Positions 26,980-37,104 of a DNA stretch of 64,000 nt are shown in pieces. Source of the DNA: Aliarcobacter cibarius (GTDB lineage: Bacteria; Campylobacterota; Campylobacteria; Campylobacterales; Arcobacteraceae); NCBI RefSeq assembly GCF_013372265.1, contig NZ_CP054051.1, positions 1,438,587 to 1,502,586 on the forward strand, in the 5' to 3' direction. Positions within the stretch are counted from its first letter, which is position 1. Every line of letters starts with the position of its first letter. The notes beneath the pieces were generated by a model. The model made no database searches. It was not told the DNA's origin and saw nothing but the letters and a program-made list of their open reading frames with translations. Both the position numbers and the translations under genes were made by a program.

Positions 26980-26995
26980 CTGTCCTAAAGGACAG
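26980..26995 (-). terminator. Terminator of the ddh gene
   Basis: CTGTCC (26980-26985), loop TAAA, GGACAG (26990-26995), just after the ddh stop and followed on the minus strand by GTTTTA. A compact GC-rich stem in AT-rich DNA. Confidence 0.65.
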
Positions 26996-26999
26996 ATTA

Positions 27000-27980
27000 T
27001 TATAAAATTTCAGTTATTAATTCTAAAGAAGTTTTTGGTGAAAGTAAATTTGGTGCTACATCAAAAGCTGTTTTTGCTCCAAAATCACCTTTTTGTGCCA
27101 ATCTATAAGTAGCTCTAGCATACGCAACTAAAACACTTGCAGTAAATTCTGGATTACTATCAAGTTTTAATGAATATTCAATTACTTGATTAACTCCTGT
27201 ACTACTGATTCCACTTCTAATTACAAACCCACCATGAGGCATAGTATTATGGTTTTTATCAAACTCTTCTTGAGATATGAAATTTACAGTAGTATCATAT
27301 GGTTCAAAGTAATTTGGCATAGTTTTTATTTCATTTTCTACTTTTTTAGCGTCTGCTCCATCTTTTAATACTACAAAACACTCTCTTGCATGTTTCTCTT
27401 TTGTAGTTAAAGTTGGTCTACTTCCACTTCTTACTTTTTCTATTGCACTAGTTGATGGAATTGTGTATTGAACACCAGCTTTTACACCTTCAACTCTTCT
27501 AATTGCATCAGAATGTCCTTGACTTAAACCTTTACCCCAGAATGTATAAGTATCTCCGTCTGGTAATAAAGCTTCACCAAATAATCTATTTATAGAAAAC
27601 ATTCCTGGATCCCATCCAATTGAAATCATCCCTACTTTTTTATTTTTTGATGCTACTTTATCAACACTTGCGAAATATTGAGGAATTTCTGCATGGTTAT
27701 CGTAGCTATCAACAACATTGAAATGTTCAGCAAATTGTGGTCCTTGAATAGGTAAATCATCTTTTGAACCACCACATAAAATTAAAACATCGATTTTATC
27801 TTTAAATTCTAAAATGTTATTTATTGAATAAACTGGAGTGTTTATAGTAGTTACACTTTGTGGATCTCTTCTTGAAAAAACAGCCACTAAACTCATATCA
27901 GGATTTTTTGAAATAGAAAGCTCAACACCTCTTCCTAAATTCCCATATCCAACAATCGCAACTTTAATTTGATTATTCAT
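27000..27980 (-). CDS. ddh: meso-Diaminopimelate D-dehydrogenase
   Basis: 326 residues, the normal length. NADP-binding GYGNLGRG near 12-19, VFSRRDP, the substrate loop region SIGWDPGMFS and GKGLSQGHSDAIRR are characteristic. It makes meso-DAP from tetrahydrodipicolinate in one NADPH-dependent step, bypassing the acylated intermediates of the common lysine/cell-wall route. It stands alone between the cyclase and the chemoreceptor. Confidence 0.9.
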   Translation of the reverse strand: MNNQIKVAIVGYGNLGRGVELSISKNPDMSLVAVFSRRDPQSVTTINTPVYSINNILEFKDKIDVLILCGGSKDDLPIQGPQFAEHFNVVDSYDNHAEIPQYFASVDKVASKNKKVGMISIGWDPGMFSINRLFGEALLPDGDTYTFWGKGLSQGHSDAIRRVEGVKAGVQYTIPSTSAIEKVRSGSRPTLTTKEKHARECFVVLKDGADAKKVENEIKTMPNYFEPYDTTVNFISQEEFDKNHNTMPHGGFVIRSGISSTGVNQVIEYSLKLDSNPEFTASVLVAYARATYRLAQKGDFGAKTAFDVAPNLLSPKTSLELITEIL

Positions 27981-28082
27981 GCTAAACGCTCCTTTGAATT
28001 TAATATTTTTTGTAATACATACAAAAAAATCGAGACTTATTTTACAATTGTTTAAATTTTATAGAACTTAAAAAAGATAAAT

Positions 28083-28110
28083 TAAACCATAGAATTTTTT
28101 CTATGGTTTA
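28083..28110 (-). terminator. Hairpin at the chemoreceptor stop
   Basis: TAAACCATAGAA (28083-28094), loop TTTT, TTCTATGGTTTA (28099-28110): a perfect 12-bp stem that includes the chemoreceptor stop codon. Confidence 0.6.
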
Positions 28111-30645
28111 GTTTTGTAAATTTTGACAGTTTATTTCTCTTATTCTATTCAACATATCAAATACAATATCAGTATGTTTTTCTATCTCATTTGTAACTGC
28201 AAAAATATCACTATTTGGTTTTGATTCAGAATATAAAACAATAGTATCTTGCATTAATTTATGAACTAAATTATGAGATTCTATTAATATTTGCCACTCA
28301 TTAGTTTTTGCAAATTCTTCATTTGCATTTGCTGCCATCCATTTTCCTAAGTTACACTCTTTTGAACCTGTAACTGTTGATATTTCACCTTCTTTACAAA
28401 CAGAGAAATTATAATTTTTAAAATTTATATGATCAGATTTTAATTTATTTATTTCAATAATCATACTTCCATCACAAATTCTTTTATGTGCATCTTTATC
28501 AAAACTTGTTTGATGAATTGTTTCATCCAAACTAACTGCTAATTGAGATGTTTTTGCAGCCATATCATTGATTGTTGTTGCTAAGATTGCATTTTTTTGT
28601 GTTGCTTGATCTAAACTATTTACTGTATCATTTATTTGACTCATAGCCTGCTGTTGTTCTTTACTAGCAGTTGCAACATCTTCTATCAACTTAATAGTAG
28701 TATCAATATTTTCTTTTAATTCATTAAAACCTTCAATCATATTTGAAGTTATTGTTTTTCCATTTTTAGCTTTTAAAGTTGCTGCTTCAACTATTTTCTT
28801 AATTTCATTTGCAGCATCAGCACTTCTTGTTGCTAAATTTCTAACCTCACCAGCAACAACAGCAAATCCTTTTCCAGCTTCTCCTGCTGTTGCTGCTTCT
28901 ACTGCTGCATTTAATGAAAGAATATTTGTTTGGAATGCAATATTATCAATAATTGATATAGCTTCATTTATTTGTAAGACTTCTTTATTTATTTCATCCA
29001 TAGAAACTGCTGTTTGTCTAGCTAAATCTATTCCTAAATTTGTAGATTTTGTAACATTTTGAGCATATTTAGCCATATTTGAAGCATTTTCACTGCTTCT
29101 TGAAATTGTCGAACTTATCTCTTCAATAGCAGCAGCTGTTTCTTCAAGGCTTGCTGCTTGAATATTTGAAGATTCACTTAAACTTCTAGAAGCTGTCGCT
29201 AACTCTTTAGAACTCATTGTTAAATCTATAGTTGATTTTTCAATTAAACACATAATCTCATTTATACTAGATTGAGTAACTTTAATTCCACTTAATAATG
29301 ATGCAATAACACCTGTTACATTAGAAATACTAGGAACTTTATGATCAAATTTTGCATGAGAAAGAGCAACTAAAGACTCACTAACTAATGTTAAGTTCCC
29401 TTGAGTTTTTCTAATCATACTATTAATTTCATCAACTAAAGAATTAACTCTTTTTGAATGAGCTTTTCCTTTTATACTATCATTAAATAATCCCGCATTT
29501 ACTTTTTCAATAATATCTTTTGCTTCATCAATTACTTTTTGATCTTGAATTAAACCTTTTTCAATTGAATCTAAATATTGATTAAAGCTTGTAACAACAT
29601 CTCCTATTTCATCATTTGATTTAACTTCTATTCTTGTAGTTTCTGATGAATTATTTTTAATTTCATCAATTGTATTTTTTAAATTTAATATAGGAGTTAA
29701 TATATTTCTTTTCATACTAAGTAGTGTATTTATCATAGTAAATAATAAAGCTAATGTTAAAATAATTAAAGCCGCATAGATAATATTTGATGCTTGAGAA
29801 ATAGATTGTTCAACATTTTGTATAGGCTCTGCAACTAAAGCTATTCCTAATTTTTTACCAGAAAAATCTTTAACATCAATATATGTATAAAAATAATTTG
29901 CTGAAATGAAAAATTTATCGTTTAAAAGTTTAATAAAATCAATAGTTTTTACATCTAGCATAAAATTATCATTTCTAAACTTTTGCGAAATTAAATAATT
30001 ATTTAATTTATCTTCTTCTTTTATTTTAGAAGTAGCTAGATTACTATCCATTAGAAGTAGAAAACCTCTTCCTTCTTTATCAAAATCATTAGCAACAGAA
30101 TTAATTCCTTGCATAAATTCTAAAGAACCCACATAATTTTTATCTTTGAAAATAGGAACAACAGCTCTTAAACTTAATCCATCATTACCAATTTCAAAAC
30201 CATTTATAGCTTTTTTCTCACTATTTACTTTTACAACACTTGGTCTAAATGAACTTAAGTCATCACCAAATTCTGAAGGTTTCCAAGATCTTAAAAATGA
30301 ATGATTATCTGATGTATGAATATGTATTTGAATATTTTTAAAAGGCGTTTGTTCTTTCATTTTTGAACTTAAACTACCAATTGTTTTAATAGCTAAATCT
30401 CTATCTTTTAAATTAAGAGCCTCTTGAATATTTGAATCATTTGCTATTGAAGTTGCATTTGATATACCTACATCAAGCTTTGAACCAATTCTAAGTTCAC
30501 TTAATGAATTCAAATTTACAATTACATCACTGTAAATCTCATCTCTTAGATCATTTTTATATTTATTTAATATAAAAAAACCCACAATTAAAACAATAAC
30601 CGTAACAACTACATTTGTTAAGGTAAATTTTCTCCCTATAGTCAT
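28108..30645 (-). CDS. Methyl-accepting chemotaxis protein with C-terminal CZB domain
   Basis: 845 residues: membrane helix at about 9-27, a periplasmic Cache-like sensor, a second helix near 290-310, HAMP, and a signalling hairpin with the conserved tip ([20 protein letters not shown] to [13 protein letters not shown]). The C-terminus is a CZB module ([31 protein letters not shown]) whose His/Cys residues bind zinc. In relatives CZB senses zinc or hypochlorite and adjusts CheA signalling. Confidence 0.9.
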   Translation of the reverse strand: MTIGRKFTLTNVVVTVIVLIVGFFILNKYKNDLRDEIYSDVIVNLNSLSELRIGSKLDVGISNATSIANDSNIQEALNLKDRDLAIKTIGSLSSKMKEQTPFKNIQIHIHTSDNHSFLRSWKPSEFGDDLSSFRPSVVKVNSEKKAINGFEIGNDGLSLRAVVPIFKDKNYVGSLEFMQGINSVANDFDKEGRGFLLLMDSNLATSKIKEEDKLNNYLISQKFRNDNFMLDVKTIDFIKLLNDKFFISANYFYTYIDVKDFSGKKLGIALVAEPIQNVEQSISQASNIIYAALIILTLALLFTMINTLLSMKRNILTPILNLKNTIDEIKNNSSETTRIEVKSNDEIGDVVTSFNQYLDSIEKGLIQDQKVIDEAKDIIEKVNAGLFNDSIKGKAHSKRVNSLVDEINSMIRKTQGNLTLVSESLVALSHAKFDHKVPSISNVTGVIASLLSGIKVTQSSINEIMCLIEKSTIDLTMSSKELATASRSLSESSNIQAASLEETAAAIEEISSTISRSSENASNMAKYAQNVTKSTNLGIDLARQTAVSMDEINKEVLQINEAISIIDNIAFQTNILSLNAAVEAATAGEAGKGFAVVAGEVRNLATRSADAANEIKKIVEAATLKAKNGKTITSNMIEGFNELKENIDTTIKLIEDVATASKEQQQAMSQINDTVNSLDQATQKNAILATTINDMAAKTSQLAVSLDETIHQTSFDKDAHKRICDGSMIIEINKLKSDHINFKNYNFSVCKEGEISTVTGSKECNLGKWMAANANEEFAKTNEWQILIESHNLVHKLMQDTIVLYSESKPNSDIFAVTNEIEKHTDIVFDMLNRIREINCQNLQN

Positions 30646-30948
30646 ATTTATAACCCCAATTTCTAAAAAATAATAATCATTTTATTAAAAATACTTATAA
30701 TATTATCTTAAACATAAAACTATTTCTAGCATTTAATAAATTAAATTATATAAAAATTATTATATTTTCAGCATTATCTTTTAATTTTCATAAAATATTA
30801 TTTTTAAATTTATACTTATAACTCTTTATATTTATCTTGCTTTATTAAAAATTAATCTATATAATACTTTTAGAAGATTTAATTTCTTCAAGTGCCTTAA
30901 TAGTGAGTTTGTTAAAGTCTAATTCGAAACTAACAAAAGGGATTTACC
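30646..30948. promoter_or_regulatory. 303-base divergent promoter region
   Basis: No gene is seen. A good sigma-70 promoter for the lipoprotein gene lies on the plus strand: TTGCTT (30837-30842), 17-bp spacer, TATAAT (30860-30865). The predicted leader of about 77 nt holds an inverted repeat TTTGTTA / TAACAAA (30908-30914, 30931-30937) that reaches the edge of the AAAGGG ribosome site. The chemoreceptor promoter on the other strand is not clear. Confidence 0.55.
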
Positions 30949-31197
30949 ATGAAAAAACTAATATTATCTATTTTAACAATAATATTATTTTTAGGTTGTA
31001 CTGATGAAGAAGGCGCTAAAAGTTTTTTGAAGAAAGAAGGATATTCAGATATAAAGACAACTGGATATAATTTTTTTGAATGTTCTCAATCAGATGTTAA
31101 AAGTACTGGTTTTATAGCAAAAAAGAATGGTAAACTTATAGAGGGTACGGTTTGTACAGGAATGTTGCCAAAAAGTTATACTATAAAACTAAAATAA
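30949..31197 (+). CDS. Small lipoprotein, unknown function
   Basis: 82 residues with a lipoprotein signal peptide ending in the lipobox LFLGC (Cys17). The mature part includes GAKSFLKKEGYSDIKTTGYNFFECSQSDV and two further Cys residues that may form a disulfide, similar to small Campylobacterota/Enterobacteria phage-associated lipoproteins of unknown role. AAAAGGG precedes the ATG. Confidence 0.7.
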   Translation: MKKLILSILTIILFLGCTDEEGAKSFLKKEGYSDIKTTGYNFFECSQSDVKSTGFIAKKNGKLIEGTVCTGMLPKSYTIKLK

Positions 31198-31279
31198 CTC
31201 TTATATAAAAGTTCTATTTATTGGTATATCACACTAATTATTGTACAATGCAACTTTAAATTAAGGAAAACAAAACACA

Positions 31280-32158
31280 ATGATAATTTTAGATAAATCT
31301 ATAAAAGAGCAATTTGCTATTTTTTGTAAAACAAATAATATTTCTGATATGCAAATAGCTATAAAATACTTCTCTATATTTGGTGGACTTGATATACAAA
31401 TTGATACTTCAAAACCAATTTTAGAACTAATAGAGACTAACATTTTAAATAATTACAATCATTTAAGAAGTGAAATAAATCATCTAACTGGTGGTTATCA
31501 TGTTGAACATGCAATATTAAGTGGAATTGCTCTTGGTGATAGAAAAACAACAAATGCTTTTAAAAGAGCTCATGTAAGTTTTGAAGAAGGAATGAAATGT
31601 GTAGACTCTTTGTATGAAAAAGAGATTATTGATATAGATTCTTCTGAACACTTTCTAGTAGGAAAAAGAAATGATTCTAAAGTAGCAAAAAAATTGCTTT
31701 TTGCAAATCCATTTCTTAGATTTTGGTTTGCTTTTGTATCTCCTATATACAAAGGAATAAAAGAAGGAAACTATGAAGAGTTTAAAACAAAATTCCAAAA
31801 TAGAGAATCTGATTTTAGTGATTTTATTTTTGAAGAATTAGCACTATCATTTATAAAAAATAACTTTTCTGATGATCCAATAAAACAACATGGTCAATAT
31901 TGGGATGAAAAAATTCAAATACCTTTAGTAGCAAAAACTGTTTCTAATAAAACATTAGTGGGATTTTGTAAACATAGTGATAACAAAGTGAAAAAAAGTG
32001 AGCTAAATAAGTTTTTGGAAGATATTAAAGAAGAAGGTATATCAGCTGATATTATAGTTATTTTCTCAAAAAATGGTTTTAGCACAGAATTAAAAAATAT
32101 GAAAAACGAAAATTTAAAACTCTTTACTATTAAAAGTTTAAAGGCCTTAGTTCAATAG
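31280..32158 (+). CDS. DUF234 (archaeal-ATPase C-terminal-like) protein
   Basis: 292 residues. The middle segment ANPFLRFWFAFVSPIYKGIKEGNYE followed by FEELALSFI matches the DUF234 domain normally found at the C-terminus of DEXX-box/archaeal-type ATPases, and the last 100 residues look like a restriction-endonuclease fold (VAKTVSNKTLVGFCKHSDNKV). The ATPase domain is absent here: the N-terminal 130 residues have no Walker motifs. Function unknown. Confidence 0.65.
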   Translation: MIILDKSIKEQFAIFCKTNNISDMQIAIKYFSIFGGLDIQIDTSKPILELIETNILNNYNHLRSEINHLTGGYHVEHAILSGIALGDRKTTNAFKRAHVSFEEGMKCVDSLYEKEIIDIDSSEHFLVGKRNDSKVAKKLLFANPFLRFWFAFVSPIYKGIKEGNYEEFKTKFQNRESDFSDFIFEELALSFIKNNFSDDPIKQHGQYWDEKIQIPLVAKTVSNKTLVGFCKHSDNKVKKSELNKFLEDIKEEGISADIIVIFSKNGFSTELKNMKNENLKLFTIKSLKALVQ

Positions 32159-32163
32159 GCCTT
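32141..32163. terminator. Convergent hairpin between DUF234 and helicase genes
   Basis: AAGGCCT (32141-32147) pairs with AGGCCTT (32157-32163). It covers the DUF234 stop and touches the stop of the convergent helicase gene. Confidence 0.55.
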
Positions 32164-33394
32164 AAGCATCTTTTTTTGCTAACTCTCTTAATTTGTCTTT
32201 TTTACTCTTTCTTTTCCCTTTAATTGGTGCTAAACCTTTCTCTTTTTTAACTGGACTCCCAATTAGTTCAAAATCTTTTATCTGCTCTTTTTTTATAGAA
32301 ATATTACATCTTTTTTCAATCAAAGAGAAATGTTCAAAATCTTCTAAACCTATAAATGAAATAGCGACACCTGTTTTTCCAGCTCGTGCTGTTCGACCAA
32401 TTCTATGAATATAATCTTCGCTTGCTCTTGGTAAATCAAAATTTATTACACAGGAAATATCTTCAACGTGAATCCCTCTAGAAACAATATCTGTTGCGAA
32501 TAAAATATTGATTTTATTCTCTTTAAAATCTTTTAAAGTATTATTTCTCTCCTCTTGCGTTAAATCAGAATGAAAAGAAATTGCATTTAATCCATTTTTT
32601 CTGAATTTAAAAGCGATATTATCACATGAACGTTTATTTGCAACAAATACTAAAATTTTATCCCACTTATTTTCAGATATTAATTCTCTTAAAAGTAAAC
32701 TTTTTTTTTCTTTATTAACTAATATTACTCTTTGATTTATGTTTTCTACAACTGGTGGCTCTTCTATTGATATATAAACTGGATTTTGTGTAATTCTTGA
32801 AATAATATTTTTAACTTTATCTGGATAAGTTGCAGAAAATAGTAAATTTTGTCTAGTTGAAGGAATTATTTTTAAAAGATTATCTAGTTCTTCTTCAAAT
32901 CCAAAATCTAGCATTTTATCAGCTTCATCTAAAATAAAGAACTCTAAATAATTTAAATTGATCTGCTTCTTCTCTAATATATCAATCAATCTTCCAGTTG
33001 TTGCAACTACTATATCACAACCTTTTTGTACATCTATAAGTTGTTTTGAAATACCTTCTCCACCGATTAAAGATACAATTTTTGGCTTTTTATTTAAATA
33101 TTTAGAAAAAATTTCAAAAGTGTCAGAAATTTGTAGTGCCAATTCTCTAGTAGGAGTTAGTACTAAAGTTTTTATTTTAGCTTTTTTTGAATCATTTTGT
33201 TTTGAAAACAGTTCTAAAATAGGTAAAACAAAACTAGCTGTTTTACCACTTCCTGTTTGAGCTTTTGCAATTACATCAACTTTTTCAAAAACTGCTTTAA
33301 TAACTTTTGACTGAATTAAAGTAGGAGTTTTATAATTATTTTCCTTTAAACTTTGATTTATTTCATCGCAAACTATAAACTCTGAAAATTTCAT
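32162..33394 (-). CDS. DEAD-box RNA helicase (RhlE-type)
   Basis: 410 residues with Q motif (PTLIQSKVI), motif I AQTGSGKT, Ia PTRELALQI, II DEAD (LDEADKML), III SAT, and VI HRIGRTARAG, then a short Lys-rich tail (KGKRKSKKDKLREL). It should remodel RNA, for example in ribosome assembly or mRNA decay at low temperature. A second, divergent DEAD-box gene lies at 51752. Confidence 0.9.
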   Translation of the reverse strand: MKFSEFIVCDEINQSLKENNYKTPTLIQSKVIKAVFEKVDVIAKAQTGSGKTASFVLPILELFSKQNDSKKAKIKTLVLTPTRELALQISDTFEIFSKYLNKKPKIVSLIGGEGISKQLIDVQKGCDIVVATTGRLIDILEKKQINLNYLEFFILDEADKMLDFGFEEELDNLLKIIPSTRQNLLFSATYPDKVKNIISRITQNPVYISIEEPPVVENINQRVILVNKEKKSLLLRELISENKWDKILVFVANKRSCDNIAFKFRKNGLNAISFHSDLTQEERNNTLKDFKENKINILFATDIVSRGIHVEDISCVINFDLPRASEDYIHRIGRTARAGKTGVAISFIGLEDFEHFSLIEKRCNISIKKEQIKDFELIGSPVKKEKGLAPIKGKRKSKKDKLRELAKKDA

Positions 33395-33427
33395 ATAAGA
33401 TACCTACTTTATTTATTTTTATTTAAT

Positions 33428-34447
33428 TTATCCCATAGGATAAAGAATTTCTTTTTGAATATGTTCTATTTTCTTTAATAATTCATCAGAAATTCTAAAA
33501 TCAAAAGCTTTAAAACTATCTTCTAGTTGTTCAAAAACTCTAGCACCAATTATAGTTGAAGCTACAAAATCAAAATGTTTAGAATATGATACAGCCAAAG
33601 TAACTGGTGACACTCCATATTCTTTTGCAAGCTCTAAATATTTTCTTGTAGCTTCTAAAGTTTTAGAATTTACAAATCTATGAGCCATTGCTTGAACTCT
33701 TTTATTTTTCTCTTTTAAATATATTGCAAATCTAACATCATCATGGAAAAAATCATTATTATATTTTCCACTTAAAACTCCCCCTGCCATTGGTGAATAT
33801 GGTAGAAGAGAAATATTTTCATGCCTGCAAACATTTGCTAATTCATCATGAAATCTTGGATTTAAAAGTGAAAAATTATTTTGAATAGATTCAAATCTAG
33901 CAATATTTTTGTATTTACTTATTTCATTTGCTTTTGTAAGTCCATAAGCACTATCATTTGATGTTCCTATATATCTTACTTTTCCCTCTTTTACTAGCTC
34001 GTCAAAAGCTTTTAAACTCTCTTCTATAGGAACTATAGTATCAGGCCAATGCATTTGATAAAGGTCAATATATTCTGTTTGCAATCTTTTAAGACTTCCT
34101 TCAATAGCTTTTTTTATATGAAAACTATCAATTGCTGTAAGTCCATGTCTAATTGGTGGAACAAACCAACCACTAGCAGCTCCAGCAATTTTTGTTGCCA
34201 TAATTACACTATCTCTTGATTTTGTTTTAAGCCATTTACCAACTATTTCTTCAGTTATACCAACTGTTTCTTTTCTAGGAGTTACAGGATAGAGTTCAGC
34301 TGTATCATAAAAATTTATACCTCTATCATATGAAGCATCAAGAATTTTAAAAGCCTCTTTTTCATTTGTAGTTGAACCAAAAGTCATTGTTCCCATACAA
34401 ATAGAACTAACTCTAAGTCCAGTTTTTCCAATATATCTATATTCCAT
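33428..34447 (-). CDS. Aldo/keto reductase
   Basis: 339 residues with the AKR barrel signature: DTAELYP containing the catalytic Asp/Tyr, MATKIAG with the Lys, QMHWPDT with the His, and the NADPH-binding C-terminal strand STIIGARVFEQLEDSFKA. Closest in pattern to the YakC/Tas-like reductases. Substrate unknown. Confidence 0.88.
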   Translation of the reverse strand: MEYRYIGKTGLRVSSICMGTMTFGSTTNEKEAFKILDASYDRGINFYDTAELYPVTPRKETVGITEEIVGKWLKTKSRDSVIMATKIAGAASGWFVPPIRHGLTAIDSFHIKKAIEGSLKRLQTEYIDLYQMHWPDTIVPIEESLKAFDELVKEGKVRYIGTSNDSAYGLTKANEISKYKNIARFESIQNNFSLLNPRFHDELANVCRHENISLLPYSPMAGGVLSGKYNNDFFHDDVRFAIYLKEKNKRVQAMAHRFVNSKTLEATRKYLELAKEYGVSPVTLAVSYSKHFDFVASTIIGARVFEQLEDSFKAFDFRISDELLKKIEHIQKEILYPMG

Positions 34448-34492
34448 AAATAATCCTTCAATAAACAGTTTTAAATAAATAGAGATTATACC

Positions 34493-35467
34493 CTATTCCA
34501 TTATACATATCTCTTTTTTTGCCATATGCTTTATTGTAGCAACTGCAACCAAAGTTACAATTAAAGTTGTAATCATTGCTAAAGTATAAGATAAATACAT
34601 ATAAAAATCTTTTTTTGTCAATTCATAAATTAAAATTGAACTTAAAGTTACAGCTGCTAATGGAAAAGTAAAAGCCCACCATGAAATAAAGAATTTTATT
34701 TTTACAAAATTTTTATACATAAATGCAACTAAAATAGTAAAAAATAGAGCTAAACTAAATAAAATTTGTGCAAAAAAATCTAAATTTCCAGTTAATTTTA
34801 TATATGAGATAAATCCTATTGCAGGAGGTGCTATTAAAATAAACATTGTTGGCATAAATTTTGGAGCAAATGGATTGTGAAAAATTATTCTATTTAAAAT
34901 TATTGAAAATAATATTATCCAGAAAAACATACCAATCGAAAAATAAAAAATTAAAATAGCATTATCTAAAAAACCAACTCCAGCAATAGGAACTATTAAA
35001 TTCCCAACAATAGGAATAAACCAAGCTGGATTAGAATGAACTATTTCTAAATTATTATTTATCCAAAATCGAATAGTATAATATGTGAAAAATATATGTA
35101 GAATTGCTCCAAAATAAAAAAAACTTAATGAAGTTTCTAAATTATACTCTCTAAATGCAGCTGATAAAATTAACATTGATATTGAACTTGCTGCAAAAAA
35201 ATTAATTCTTATAGGATGATTTAACTCTTTTAGTACTTCTTCTTTGTATTTTATAATTTTTAAGAAATAGGTAAAAAGAATTACAAAAAATAAAGTTGTA
35301 GCTATAATTAAAAAAGTTGTAGCAAACATAGAAGAAAATAAAAAAACATGATTTAATCTTTCAAAAACTAAAGTTAAACCTCCAAGCCCCATAACTGTTG
35401 CAAACATCATAACTGGAAAAAACTGCAATCTATTTGAAGGAATTGCTTTTATAACCTCTTGATTCAT
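34493..35467 (-). CDS. TDT-family (TehA/SLAC1-like) transporter
   Basis: 324 residues forming about ten membrane helices with the TehA/SLAC1 pattern, including SNPAWFIPIVGNLIVPIAGV, GIGMFFWIILFSII and a central helix break. Family members are anion channels or exporters (tellurite resistance, sulfite or dicarboxylate efflux). The substrate cannot be called. Confidence 0.8.
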   Translation of the reverse strand: MNQEVIKAIPSNRLQFFPVMMFATVMGLGGLTLVFERLNHVFLFSSMFATTFLIIATTLFFVILFTYFLKIIKYKEEVLKELNHPIRINFFAASSISMLILSAAFREYNLETSLSFFYFGAILHIFFTYYTIRFWINNNLEIVHSNPAWFIPIVGNLIVPIAGVGFLDNAILIFYFSIGMFFWIILFSIILNRIIFHNPFAPKFMPTMFILIAPPAIGFISYIKLTGNLDFFAQILFSLALFFTILVAFMYKNFVKIKFFISWWAFTFPLAAVTLSSILIYELTKKDFYMYLSYTLAMITTLIVTLVAVATIKHMAKKEICIME

Positions 35468-35518
35468 ATTTTTAACCCTATTTTAGTAAAATATTTGAAA
35501 TTTATTTCAGGAACTAAT

Positions 35519-35725
35519 TTGGCAAATAAAAAAATAATAGACTTAAGAAACTCAAATCTACAATTTTTACAAAAAGACGAAACAATAAAACTATTAAATT
35601 TTAATACAGAAAAAATGAATTTAGAAATAGCCATTTTTAAAAACGATTCTTTTGTGAAAAATAGTACGATGGTCTTTGCTCATCTTCCAAAAACTTTAAA
35701 AGCAAAGTTAAATCCTAAAAAATGA
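35519..35725 (+). CDS. Small hypothetical protein
   Basis: About 68 residues beginning LANKKIIDLRNSNLQF and ending KAKLNPKK. TTG at 35519 is the preferred start because CAGGAA lies just upstream; the in-frame ATG at 35459 would overlap the start of the divergent TehA-like gene and its promoter. No family recognised. It reads toward the SixA-like gene. Confidence 0.55.
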   Translation: MANKKIIDLRNSNLQFLQKDETIKLLNFNTEKMNLEIAIFKNDSFVKNSTMVFAHLPKTLKAKLNPKK

Positions 35726-35805
35726 TTATATCAATAAGTGTTTTAAAACATAATTGATATAAAATAAGTCTAAATTATACTTACTAAATAAGGATATATA
35801 ATAAA

Positions 35806-36300
35806 ATGAAAGAGCTAATTTTAATACGACATGCAAAATCCTCATGGAAAGATAGTAGTTTAAAAGATTTCGATAGACCTTTAAACAAAAGAGGAGAAAA
35901 AAATGCTCCAAAAATGGCAAAAATATTGAGAAAGTTAGTAAAAACTCCTGATTTAATAATATCTTCTCCATCTAAAAGAACAAAACAAACTCTTAACTAT
36001 TTTGTAGATGAATTTAATTATAAAAATAAAATAATATTTGAAGATTCAATTTATGAAGCACCTTATTCAAATATACTAAAAATAATTCAAAATATAAATA
36101 AAAAATATAATATAGTTTTTTTGATTGGCCATAATCCTGGATTAAATGATTTAGTAGATTTTTTATTAGAAAATTTTGATGAAAATATTCCTACAAGTGG
36201 TCTTGTTAAAATAAATTTCAATGTAAATTCTTGGGATAAAATAGAAAAAAATAGTGGAAATTTAGAATTTTTCAAATATCCAAAAATGTTAGATATTTGA
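35806..36300 (+). CDS. SixA-like phosphohistidine phosphatase
   Basis: 164 residues of the histidine phosphatase superfamily: RHAKSSW with the nucleophilic His near residue 8, SSPSKRTKQT with the second Arg, and IGHNPGL with the second His. The short size and KSSW motif fit SixA, which removes phosphate from His-containing phosphotransfer proteins. The end overlaps the convergent exonuclease gene by 12 bases. Confidence 0.8.
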   Translation: MKELILIRHAKSSWKDSSLKDFDRPLNKRGEKNAPKMAKILRKLVKTPDLIISSPSKRTKQTLNYFVDEFNYKNKIIFEDSIYEAPYSNILKIIQNINKKYNIVFLIGHNPGLNDLVDFLLENFDENIPTSGLVKINFNVNSWDKIEKNSGNLEFFKYPKMLDI

Positions 36301-37104
36301 TTTAATAATATTATTTGATTTTGAAAATGCTATCAAATCTTCAGTAGTTTTTACTTTTTCTCTATCTATATTTCTTAGACAATTTTCAAAAATAATCTTT
36401 GTTGTAAGTGCATCATAATAAGCTCTATGATGATTTTCAACATCAATATTTAAAAGCTCTTTTAAAGTACTAAGTCCATATTTTGGAGACAATATTGTTC
36501 TTTTTGATAAATCAATAGTACATATTTTTCTATTTAAAAGTTTTCCTAAACTATATTTTTCAAAACTATCAGATATAAAGTTATAATCAAATTTTATATC
36601 ATGTGCAACGAATACATCATCACCTAAAAAGGTTTTAAACTCTTTTAACACTTTTTCTAATCTTGGAGCATTTTGCAACATATCTAAAGTAATATTAGTA
36701 ACTTCTTGAATATATGGTGCAACATCTTTGGCATAAACTAATGATTCAAATTTATCAATAATCTTCCCATTTTTATACTTAACAGCACCTAACTCAATAA
36801 TTTGATATCCTTGCTTTGGACTTCCGCCATTTGTCTCTATATCAACAAAACAAAAACTTTGTTCATCTAAACTTGTTTGAGTTGTTTTTAAATATACAAA
36901 ATTATTTTTAATATCTATTGGTAAGCCATTTATTAAAAGTAACTCAAATTCTAACTCACTATTTTCATAAAATTTATCACTTATTTCTTCTAAAAGCTTT
37001 AAAAATTCATTAAATTCAATAGGTTCTTTTTTTAATCTTCTTAAAATATCTAAAAAAGTTGGTTTTGTAGGTTTTAAAACATATCTTCTTTTAGGCGATT
37101 TCAT
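36289..37104 (-). CDS. DnaQ-like 3'-5' exonuclease (DEDDh)
   Basis: 271 residues. The exonuclease domain starts near residue 85: FVDIETNGG (Exo I, D and E), HDIKFDYNF (Exo II), HHRAYYDAL (Exo III with H and D). An extra 80-residue N-terminal helical region precedes it. It resembles the Pol III epsilon-type proofreading exonuclease annotated as dnaQ in Campylobacterota. The start overlaps trpF by 14 bases. Confidence 0.8.
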   Translation of the reverse strand: MKSPKRRYVLKPTKPTFLDILRRLKKEPIEFNEFLKLLEEISDKFYENSELEFELLLINGLPIDIKNNFVYLKTTQTSLDEQSFCFVDIETNGGSPKQGYQIIELGAVKYKNGKIIDKFESLVYAKDVAPYIQEVTNITLDMLQNAPRLEKVLKEFKTFLGDDVFVAHDIKFDYNFISDSFEKYSLGKLLNRKICTIDLSKRTILSPKYGLSTLKELLNIDVENHHRAYYDALTTKIIFENCLRNIDREKVKTTEDLIAFSKSNNIIKSNI

